Positions 5,572-11,360 of a DNA stretch of 11,360 nucleotides are shown here, in pieces. This stretch comes from Rikenellaceae bacterium. GTDB lineage: Bacteria > Bacteroidota > Bacteroidia > Bacteroidales > Rikenellaceae. Both the position numbers and the translations under genes were made by a program. The stretch lies in the NCBI GenBank assembly GCA_031286025.1, contig JAITVB010000251.1:1-11360 (forward strand), read 5' to 3'. The notes under the pieces are model-generated. The model worked only from the letters and a program-made list of their open reading frames with translations, was not told the origin of the DNA and did not search any database. Within the stretch, counting starts at the first letter, position 1. Each line of letters starts with the position of its first letter.

Positions 5572-6981
5572 TCAGCGTAACTTTTCGAAAACTTCCCGGA
5601 GTGCTTCTTCGGTACCGACGTTACCCGGAAAGATGATAAAGGGCATCTGCGGATAGCGGTTATCGTCGCCGGTGAGCAACGCCGGGACACCCGGCAGGAT
5701 TTGCCCCAACACGCGGGCGCGTTCGATGCCGAGGCCGGTCGTAAGGATATCGTGCGAGGTGATTCCCCCCTTCGACACGAGGTAAGCGGGTTGAAACGGC
5801 AACGACTGCACGATTTTTACCAGAAAGGCCGAAATTTTCTGCCCCATTCCGAGTCGGGCTGCAGGATCGTCCAACCGCAGTTCTTCGCGCGAGGTGTAAA
5901 TTGCCCCCACCGTTCCCCTGTCATACAGATTTTTCAGCTTTTCCAACACTTCCGGCAGCAACTTTTCGGGCGCGCCAAGCACGCTCAGGATATCGATCTC
6001 CACGCCTTCGACCCCGGGGGCGGCAAGCAGCGCTTGCAACTGTTGCGTAGTTTTCCGCACATGCGAACCGACGATGAACAGGCCCGGGCCACTCCGCCGG
6101 GCGCAAATCGCGCGGTCTAACAGCGGCAGGTCTTCGATCCCGCTCAGAGCTTTGGGCAGCGACGACGAGGTGCGCAACACGACGCTTCCCCTGCTCTTTT
6201 CAAGCAGGCTGAGCAGGGCGATCGAAAATTTTCGCAAGTCGCCGTAATCCATCGCGTCGACCGTGACGTAGGCGCAATCGCGCAGGGTCTCGATCCGTGT
6301 CGTAATCGCGGCCGGTGATTCGCCTCGCAACAATTCCAACGGCAAGTGGCCGATGCACGCTTCCTGTATACTGTACGCCGATTTTTCGAGGATATACCCT
6401 TTCAGGTTCGAATGACGATACCCAAACACATTGTCGCGTGCAAACTCGGTGTCGGCCACAGGGATCATCGCCTCGCCATCGCGCATATAGTGCACGTCGT
6501 CAACCGTGTGCCGCCCCGCTTCGAAAAATGAGGGGACGAAAAACACCGGCAGGTTGACCCGCACGCCCCGTTCGTCCAACACGGCGCGCATCACCGTTGG
6601 TTCTAATGGAAAATGGCCGCGCAGGGTCGAATCGCTGCGGCTGATGAAGATCAGCGGATGGCCGGCCGGGCCGTTGGCATCGAGGATCGCATCCATCCCG
6701 CGACGCACGGTGTGTTCGGCATCGGCGGCCGTCATCGACCGGGTGTTGGTCAACAGGTAGAAAAATGGCTCGGCAGCGGCCATTGCCGTCGCCACATTGG
6801 CCGGTCGGTCATTGGTCAGCAGCAGGCAGTCGTGAACGGTCTGGATACCGGTCGGGTCGTCGTCCAACACGGCGATCCGAATGCCTGAACGTTTTAGTAA
6901 TTCTACGATTTGCTGCCGGGCGACCTCGCTTTCCTGCTCCGGAAGCCGAGCGATCAATTCCGAAAAAGTCAGCATAGCCAT
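5572..6981 (-). CDS. Four-carbon acid sugar kinase-family protein (DUF1537, OtnK/DtnK-like)
   Basis: The 469-residue length fits the two-domain family. The N-terminal substrate-binding domain holds the DDDPTG motif at residues 40-45 and TNTRSM (78-83), with FISRSDSTLRGHF at about 112-124. The C-terminal nucleotide-binding domain shows GSHVRKTTQQ (305-314), KGGITSHDIL (404-413) and FPGNVGTEEAL (451-461), the usual nucleotide-contacting segments. Characterised members phosphorylate D-threonate, L-threonate, D-erythronate or 3-oxo-tetronate with ATP in the cytoplasm. The family is broad, so the substrate cannot be assigned. It starts 2 nt after the stop of the BKACE gene and has no SD, so it is almost certainly cotranscribed. 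An in-frame ATG two codons later (6975) is an equally possible start. None of the usual PdxA2, OtnC or OtnI partners is in view. Confidence 0.9.
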   Translation of the reverse strand: MAMLTFSELIARLPEQESEVARQQIVELLKRSGIRIAVLDDDPTGIQTVHDCLLLTNDRPANVATAMAAAEPFFYLLTNTRSMTAADAEHTVRRGMDAILDANGPAGHPLIFISRSDSTLRGHFPLEPTVMRAVLDERGVRVNLPVFFVPSFFEAGRHTVDDVHYMRDGEAMIPVADTEFARDNVFGYRHSNLKGYILEKSAYSIQEACIGHLPLELLRGESPAAITTRIETLRDCAYVTVDAMDYGDLRKFSIALLSLLEKSRGSVVLRTSSSLPKALSGIEDLPLLDRAICARRSGPGLFIVGSHVRKTTQQLQALLAAPGVEGVEIDILSVLGAPEKLLPEVLEKLKNLYDRGTVGAIYTSREELRLDDPAARLGMGQKISAFLVKIVQSLPFQPAYLVSKGGITSHDILTTGLGIERARVLGQILPGVPALLTGDDNRYPQMPFIIFPGNVGTEEALREVFEKLR

Positions 6982-6983
6982 CG

Positions 6984-7823
6984 CTATCCACGCAATTTAT
7001 CGAGCCCGAAAATTTGCCGTGCTTCCTGTGGCGTAGCGGGTTCGAGACCCATCATCCGGATGAGTTCAACCAGTTTTTCGACCAACACGGCATTGGTCGC
7101 CGCCAGTTTCCCGGGTGCATAATAAAAGCTATCCTCAAAACCGACGCGCACCACACTCGCCCCCATCGCCAACGCGCAGGCCAACATCCGGAAATCCTGC
7201 ATCAGGTCGTTGTTCAACCCCCAATGCCCGCCCGGCTCCATCAGCGAGGTCATATAGAGCAAATTGCGCGGCGTGTCCGACAGGTTGCTCGCCGTACCTT
7301 TGCCGATACAGAAATTGTAGTGCATCGGGCGATCGAGAGCGCCTTCGCCGGCCAGTTTCGAACAGGTTTCGACCATGCTCAGGTCGAAGATCTCCATCTC
7401 GGGCACCACGCGCGCGGCACGCATCCGCCTAGCCCAGTAGCGAATCTCGGACAGGGTGTTAACATACACCGATTCTCCGAAGTTGACCGAGCCCATATTG
7501 AGCGAAGCCACCTCGACGCGCGGCTCGTTCAGGCACACGCAACGCTCTTCGAGCGAGAGCGACGACAGCCCCCCGGTCGATGCCTGAACGATGATGTCGC
7601 TCTTGGCCGCGATCCGGTCCAACGTAGCCGAGAATTGGGTTAAATCGAAGGTCTGTTCGCCCGTCAGGTCGCGCACATGCAGGTGAACCATCGATGCCCC
7701 GGCTGTCGCACAGCGCAGTACGTCATCGGCAATGTCTTCGGGCGTGAGCGGGTTGCGGCACCCAGCCGGAATCTCTTTTCCCACGTGGCACACAGGGGCC
7801 ACCGTTACAACAATTTTTCTCAT
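6984..7823 (-). CDS. Beta-keto acid cleavage enzyme (BKACE, DUF849, Kce-like)
   Basis: The 279-residue protein matches the BKACE family, TIM-barrel zinc enzymes that react a beta-keto acid with acetyl-CoA to give acetoacetate and a CoA ester. The zinc ligands are visible as His47 and His49 in HLHVRD, and Glu230 in RVGFED. Arg226, Asp231 and Ser82 (in QASTGG) occupy the positions of the active-site Arg, Asp and Ser of 3-keto-5-aminohexanoate cleavage enzyme, as remembered from the characterised Cloacamonas protein. The Thr of that enzyme appears here as Ser107 in ASLNMG. The family acts on many different keto acids, and with no other lysine-fermentation genes in view the substrate is open. It is the first gene of a two-gene operon with the DUF1537 kinase. 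The start ATG follows an A-rich SD-less leader. Confidence 0.92.
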   Translation of the reverse strand: MRKIVVTVAPVCHVGKEIPAGCRNPLTPEDIADDVLRCATAGASMVHLHVRDLTGEQTFDLTQFSATLDRIAAKSDIIVQASTGGLSSLSLEERCVCLNEPRVEVASLNMGSVNFGESVYVNTLSEIRYWARRMRAARVVPEMEIFDLSMVETCSKLAGEGALDRPMHYNFCIGKGTASNLSDTPRNLLYMTSLMEPGGHWGLNNDLMQDFRMLACALAMGASVVRVGFEDSFYYAPGKLAATNAVLVEKLVELIRMMGLEPATPQEARQIFGLDKLRG

Positions 7824-7883
7824 CTGTGCTTATGTTTTTTATTTATTAATGTTCGGTTCATCGGTCAGGCACGGTTTACCAGA

Positions 7884-7891
7884 CAAATATA
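7884..7891 (-). promoter_or_regulatory. Possible -7 box for the BKACE-kinase operon
   Basis: TATATTTG on the minus strand fits TAnnTTTG exactly and would start transcription near 7878, about 54 nt before the ATG at 7823. No TTTG lies 19-20 nt upstream, so a weak or activator-dependent promoter is possible. Confidence 0.45.
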
Positions 7892-7998
7892 TGGAAATGT
7901 TCGCGGAATGCCTCCTCCGACATCCATACTTTCAGACCCGCTCCTGTATTTTGCGGATAAAAAAACACCGACGCGAAGGATCGTTGCTCTTTTTGCAT

Positions 7999-8006
7999 TA
8001 CCTTTG
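7999..8006 (+). promoter_or_regulatory. -7 promoter box of the LemA-M48 pair
   Basis: TACCTTTG matches the Bacteroidota -7 consensus exactly and would give a transcript start near 8012, about 19 nt before the lemA ATG. No good -33 TTTG is found at the right distance. The 207 nt between the BKACE and LemA genes thus carries two divergent promoter candidates and no coding sequence. Confidence 0.55.
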
Positions 8007-8030
8007 CGTTATCTAATAAAAATTCTGGAA

Positions 8031-8591
8031 ATGATGGCACTTTGGATTATTTTGGGGATCGTCATATTGTTGGTGATTCTGTTCATTGGAACGTATAACT
8101 CGCTAGTCAAGCTGCGCAACAACCGAGAAAACGCCTTTGCGGATATCGACGTGCAATTGAAACAGCGCCACGACCTGATCCCGCAACTCGTAGCGAGCGT
8201 GAAAGGTTACGCCGCCCACGAAAAGGAAACCTTCGACCGCGTGGTGGCTGCCCGCAGCGGTGCGATGCAGGCCCACACGATCGACGAAAAGATCGTCGCC
8301 GAAAACGCCCTGACCTCTGCCCTGGCCGGTATGCGCATCACGCTCGAAGCCTATCCCGACCTGAAAGCCAATCAGAACTTCCTCCAGTTGCAGGAAGAGA
8401 TCTCGGACGTGGAAAACAAACTCGCTTCGGTGCGCCGCTACTTCAACTCGGCAACCAAGGAACTGAACAACCGGGTGCAGACTTTCCCGTCGAACATCAT
8501 CGCCGGCATGTTCGGCTTTAGGAAAGAACTGATGTTCGATCTGGGCGAATCGCGCACCAAGCTCGAAGAAGCTCCCAAAATCGAATTTTAA
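8031..8591 (+). CDS. lemA: LemA-family membrane protein
   Basis: The 186-residue protein opens with one membrane helix (about residues 4-20, LWIILGIVILLVILFIG) followed directly by the family hallmark YNSLVKLRNNRENAFADIDVQLKQRHDLIPQLVASVKGYAAHE at about 22-64. The rest is predicted helical bundle, including QNFLQLQEEISDVENKLASVRRYFNSATKELN and PSNIIAGMFGF, both typical of LemA. The N-terminus is short and the bulk of the protein should face the periplasm. The role is not well defined; LemA genes are often next to membrane proteases or TPM-domain genes. Start: the open frame extends far upstream but only the ATG at 8031 (or the second ATG at 8034) gives a normal LemA N-terminus and lies after the promoter box. 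It is followed after 14 nt by the M48 protease gene. Confidence 0.95.
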   Translation: MMALWIILGIVILLVILFIGTYNSLVKLRNNRENAFADIDVQLKQRHDLIPQLVASVKGYAAHEKETFDRVVAARSGAMQAHTIDEKIVAENALTSALAGMRITLEAYPDLKANQNFLQLQEEISDVENKLASVRRYFNSATKELNNRVQTFPSNIIAGMFGFRKELMFDLGESRTKLEEAPKIEF

Positions 8592-8605
8592 GCAACTCTC
8601 CCTGA

Positions 8606-9571
8606 ATGGAGTACGTCGGAATACATACCCAAAAGAGCAGGAACAACGCCAAATCGATGCTCTTGCTCGTTCTCTTTCCGGTGTTGGTGCTCGTGTTGAC
8701 ACTGGTTTTCCTCTTCATCTTTTTCCAGATGGGAATGGACGGAGAATACCAATCCCAATATGACTATAACGCCCGGGAACTGACCTGGTCTGCATTCCTC
8801 GTGGCGTTGCCCTGGGTGTTGGGGGCGGTGGCGCTGTGGTTCGGGATCGCCTACTTCTCGAATACGGCGATTATCCGCAAGAGGACCGGCGCACGGCCCC
8901 TCGACCGCAAGAATAACAAGCGCGTCTACAATCTGGTCGAAAATCTGTGCATGAGCCAGGGGATGCCGATGCCCAAAGTCAACGTGATCCGCGACTCGTC
9001 GCTCAATGCTTATGCCAGCGGGATCAACAGGAACAGCTACACCGTTACCTTGACCGCCGGCATCATCGAGAAGCTCGATGACCAAGAGTTGGAAGCCGTG
9101 ATCGCCCACGAACTGTCGCACATCCGTAACCACGACGTGCACCTGCTGATCACTTCGATCGTCTTTGTGGGTATTTTCGCCATGACCGCCCAGATCAGCC
9201 TGCGGATGATGCGCCACATGCCGCGCGGAAACGGTAAAAAAGGGGGCGGGATTATCGTCGCCCTGCTGTTGGCTGCGCTGTTGGCGGGGTTGGGATACCT
9301 CTTTTCTTCGCTGATGCGTTTCGCCATCTCGCGCAAGCGCGAGTTCCTGGCCGACGCAGGATCGGCCGAAATGACCAAGAACCCGGCCGCCTTGGCGAGC
9401 GCCCTGCGCAAGATCTCGGATAACCCGAGGGTCGAAGCCGTCAGTCGCGACGATGTGGCCCAACTCTTCATCGAGCATCCGCTCGACAAGAAAAAATCGA
9501 AGGGGTTCAGCTCGCTCTTCGCCACCCACCCGCCTATCGACAAACGCATCGAAGTGCTCGAACAATTTTAG
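8606..9571 (+). CDS. HtpX-like M48-family membrane zinc metalloprotease
   Basis: The 321-residue protein has the M48 zinc site HELSH at residues 168-172 and a third ligand Glu247 in REFLADAGSAEMT. Likely membrane segments are at about 18-40, 63-84, 180-197 and 214-238, so the active site lies at the membrane face of the cytoplasm. The N-terminus, MEYVGIHTQKSRNNAKS, is typical of this LemA-linked subgroup, and the C-terminus has FATHPPIDKRIEVLE, common to HtpX-like proteases. Such enzymes degrade damaged or misfolded membrane proteins. Its position 14 nt after lemA suggests one transcript and a functional link. It is longer than E. coli HtpX (about 293 residues), mainly through the N-terminal region, so an HtpX symbol is not given. 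Confidence 0.95.
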   Translation: MEYVGIHTQKSRNNAKSMLLLVLFPVLVLVLTLVFLFIFFQMGMDGEYQSQYDYNARELTWSAFLVALPWVLGAVALWFGIAYFSNTAIIRKRTGARPLDRKNNKRVYNLVENLCMSQGMPMPKVNVIRDSSLNAYASGINRNSYTVTLTAGIIEKLDDQELEAVIAHELSHIRNHDVHLLITSIVFVGIFAMTAQISLRMMRHMPRGNGKKGGGIIVALLLAALLAGLGYLFSSLMRFAISRKREFLADAGSAEMTKNPAALASALRKISDNPRVEAVSRDDVAQLFIEHPLDKKKSKGFSSLFATHPPIDKRIEVLEQF

Positions 9572-9598
9572 GGGTTGAACTTTGAGAAAACAATACAG

Positions 9599-9630
9599 GA
9601 GCGGCGGGCAAAAGTCCGCCGCTCTTTATT
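9599..9630 (+). terminator. Intrinsic terminator of the LemA-M48 transcript
   Basis: An 11 bp stem (9599-9609 with 9614-9624, core GAGCGGCGG/CCGCCGCTC, one G-T pair) closes an AAAA loop and is followed by TTTATTTTC. It starts 28 nt after the protease stop. Confidence 0.88.
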
Positions 9631-9683
9631 TTCACCCTCGCGCAGGAGATCCTTACGCAATGGAAGGGGCGCATTACAAATCG

Positions 9684-9708
9684 GAACAAGCGTAAAAATC
9701 GCTTGTTC
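9684..9708 (-). terminator. Hairpin after the M16 gene, weak terminator candidate
   Basis: A perfect 9 bp inverted repeat (GAACAAGCG at 9684-9692, CGCTTGTTC at 9700-9708) with a 7 nt A/T loop begins 14 nt past the minus-strand M16 stop. The T-tract that follows on the minus strand is interrupted (CGATTTGTAAT), so it may be an inefficient terminator or an mRNA end structure. Confidence 0.5.
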
Positions 9709-9721
9709 GAGGGCCATATAC

Positions 9722-10990
9722 CTATCCGACAATAACTTGGACAAAGCTATCAGAAGAGAGGTAGCGGCGTGAAAGCGCCTGTACTCGCTCGGGTGTAATC
9801 GTCTTGACCTCGGCCAGAAAACGATCGAGATAGCCATTGTCCGTCCCGTTCTGGATGTTTTCGATCGTCACATCGGCAATGCCGAACGGGCCATCAAGAA
9901 TGCGCATCATTTCGCCGGTGATGATGTTTTTGACCATGTCGAGTTCGTCGCCGCCGACCGGTTCGTCTCGCAGGCGGACCATCTCGCGGAAGATTTCAGC
10001 AATGGCGTCGTCGGTATGCTCGGCCGCCACCTCGGTTGAAACGGCCAGATGGCCCGCCGACTCAAAATTGACCATTGTCGAAAATACTCCATACGTATAA
10101 CCCTTGTCCTCACGTAGATTCGACACCAGGCGCGAGCCAAAATAACCACCGAGGAGGGTCGTCACGACCTGCATCCCCGTGAAATCGGGGTGCGAGCGCG
10201 GGAACATCAACTTGCCGATACGAATGGCCGATTGCAGCGAACCGGGACGCGTCGTGCGAATCGGAGCGAAATCAGGATGTGGAGGGATTTCCGGGAAACC
10301 GGCCTGCACTCCTTGTGGAACGGCATCGAGCAGGTGAACAATACCCGACAGATCGTTATCGGAAAGTTCGCCGCTCGCCACCGCAAAGCAATTTTCAGCA
10401 ACGTAATATTGATGATGAAACGCACGTAGCGCTTCGGGGGTCAGTCTATCATATTCTTCTTCGGGGAAATAACAACCATAGGGATGATCCTGGCCGTAGA
10501 GGGCCTCCGAAAACATTTCACGGGCGCGGAACGATGGTTTTTCACGTTCCAAGCGCAGCTGTTGCTTGCGTTTGGCGGTGTAAACGGCCAGTTCTTCGGA
10601 CAAAAAAGCGGGGCGGCACACTACTTCTTCGACCAATGGGAGCATGGTCGGCAGGAATTTCGACAGGCACGACAAGGTAATCACCGCATAGTCGCGGTCA
10701 AGGTTCAGATCGAGGTAAGCGCCATAGAAGTCGATCATTCCGGAAATCTCGGCCGACGAATAACGGGCCGTTCCCTCGCTCATCAGATTCAGGGCTGCTG
10801 AAGCTTGGAACGGCCGGTTCTGAAAACGTACCCCGGCCCGGAACACCAGGCTCACGCGGGCCACTTCGAAGCCCGGGGTCGTAAGCACGTGAAGCGGAAT
10901 GCCGCAAGGCGTACCTACCTTGCGGACGGACGGCAGGGCAACCCCATCGGGGACATGGATCGCGGGTTGGCGGGTTCTATCGGGATTCAT
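9722..10990 (-). CDS. M16-family peptidase homologue, non-catalytic partner subunit
   Basis: The 422-residue protein has the two-lobe M16 fold signatures. At residues 64-78, where active M16 enzymes have HxxEH, the sequence is SAALNLMSEGTARYS, so the zinc-binding His and Glu residues are missing. The second lobe retains the Arg/Tyr substrate-binding pair in GSRLVSNLREDKGYTYGVFS (285-304, Arg293 and Tyr298/Tyr300). This is the usual pattern of the inactive half of a two-gene M16 pair, as in mitochondrial MPP alpha and beta or bacterial pairs, where the partner carries the metal. No clear signal peptide is seen. The ATG at 10990 overlaps the stop of the upstream M16 gene by 14 nt, so translation is coupled. 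Its stop is followed by the 9684-9708 hairpin. Confidence 0.9.
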   Translation of the reverse strand: MNPDRTRQPAIHVPDGVALPSVRKVGTPCGIPLHVLTTPGFEVARVSLVFRAGVRFQNRPFQASAALNLMSEGTARYSSAEISGMIDFYGAYLDLNLDRDYAVITLSCLSKFLPTMLPLVEEVVCRPAFLSEELAVYTAKRKQQLRLEREKPSFRAREMFSEALYGQDHPYGCYFPEEEYDRLTPEALRAFHHQYYVAENCFAVASGELSDNDLSGIVHLLDAVPQGVQAGFPEIPPHPDFAPIRTTRPGSLQSAIRIGKLMFPRSHPDFTGMQVVTTLLGGYFGSRLVSNLREDKGYTYGVFSTMVNFESAGHLAVSTEVAAEHTDDAIAEIFREMVRLRDEPVGGDELDMVKNIITGEMMRILDGPFGIADVTIENIQNGTDNGYLDRFLAEVKTITPERVQALSRRYLSSDSFVQVIVG

Positions 10991-11360
10991 GGCGGCTTTT
11001 GTAAATCAAGGTACAACTGTTTGCTTCCCTGAAAACCCTTTGAGAACTGATCATTACATCGTTGGCAGTCACGGCTTTGTAGCGTTCGACTTCGGCATTG
11101 ATCAGCGGCAGTTCACCCAACATGTCGTAAAAACCAAGGTTCATCGCCTTGTTCATCACGTTGATCTCGCCGAAGATCACCCCCGATTCGTATTTATTTC
11201 GCACCTTTTGTAATTCTTCGTCAGTGGGCGATGTTTGCTTCAACCGTTCCAACTCCTGCCACAGCGCGGCTTCTCCCACAATGGGATCGGCGCCGGCATG
11301 CAAGTGGCCCGTGACCACAAAAAGACCCGGATCGACCTCGCCCGTCAGGTAGGCGTTGAC
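10977..11360 (-). CDS. M16-family peptidase, C-terminal fragment (probable catalytic partner)
   Basis: 127 codons are open from the window edge to TAG at 10977-10979. The residues VNAYLTGEVDPGLFVVTGHLHAGAD, then a helix LWQELERLKQTSPTDEELQKVRNKYES, and NVMNKAMNLGFYDMLGE match the last part of M16 peptidases (the second inactive lobe, with the PTDEEL segment typical of the family). The catalytic HxxEH would be upstream of the window and cannot be checked. An internal GTG at 11318 is not the start. It overlaps the downstream M16 gene by 14 nt. Confidence 0.85.
   Translation of the reverse strand, partial: VNAYLTGEVDPGLFVVTGHLHAGADPIVGEAALWQELERLKQTSPTDEELQKVRNKYESGVIFGEINVMNKAMNLGFYDMLGELPLINAEVERYKAVTANDVMISSQRVFREANSCTLIYKSRHESR

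Noticed and set aside
7677..8030. Upstream extension of the lemA reading frame
   Set aside because: It would cross the divergent BKACE gene and both promoter boxes and would bury the membrane helix in the middle of the protein. LemA proteins begin just before that helix.
8588..9565. Open frame of 325 codons on the minus strand
   Set aside because: It is antisense to the M48 protease, whose HELSH motif, membrane helices and homology are unmistakable. The antisense product is His/Gln-rich and lacks any fold signature.
1..11360. Defence system, prophage, integron, CRISPR array or insertion sequence
   Set aside because: No transposase, integrase, nuclease, phage structural gene or regularly spaced repeats were found. 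All sizeable genes belong to housekeeping, proteolysis or carbon metabolism families.

Overview
The window looks like a chromosomal segment of a Bacteroidota bacterium, most likely Bacteroidales with fairly high GC (an Alistipes/Rikenellaceae-like genome would fit, but the genus cannot be fixed from this sequence). The evidence is a DUF4837-family lipoprotein (a family essentially confined to Bacteroidota), the compact gene order rpsF-rpsR-rplI, several promoters of the Bacteroidota type (TTTG, 19 bp spacer, TAnnTTTG), mostly SD-less starts, and glycan-related genes.

Layout on the + strand, left part: the C-terminal end of a probable GH43 glycosidase (1-296), an imperfect palindrome of about 110 bp (296-405), an acidic TPR-like protein of unknown function (434-1228), a 318 bp gap carrying a textbook promoter with an overlapping 9 bp inverted repeat, and a Tat-targeted Gfo/Idh/MocA oxidoreductase (1547-2935). 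A strong bidirectional terminator (2958-2991) separates this from the minus-strand block.

Minus-strand block: the ribosomal operon rpsF-rpsR-rplI (4095 down to 3010) with its own promoter, then, reading upstream, a DUF4837 lipoprotein with its own promoter (5378 to 4326), and a two-gene operon of a BKACE/DUF849 beta-keto acid cleavage enzyme followed after 2 nt by a DUF1537/four-carbon acid sugar kinase-family protein (7823 to 5572), closed by a terminator at about 5521-5553. rpsR and rplI carry strong Shine-Dalgarno sequences while the other genes do not. That fits the known special regulation of bS18 in Bacteroidota, whose ribosomes hide their anti-SD behind bS21, bS18 and bS6.

Right part: a divergent intergenic region (7824-8030) leads into a + strand pair, LemA-family membrane protein and M48/HtpX-like membrane protease (8031-9571), ended by a hairpin terminator. 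Converging on it from the right are two overlapping M16 (insulinase-like) peptidase genes on the minus strand. The downstream one (10990 to 9722) has lost the HxxEH zinc site and should be a non-catalytic partner. The upstream one is cut by the window edge and only its C-terminal end is visible.

Most of the window is ordinary housekeeping and glycan-metabolism sequence. No mobile element, phage, CRISPR, defence locus or RNA gene was found. The best candidates for something less described are the BKACE-kinase gene pair and the palindromic intergenic element.
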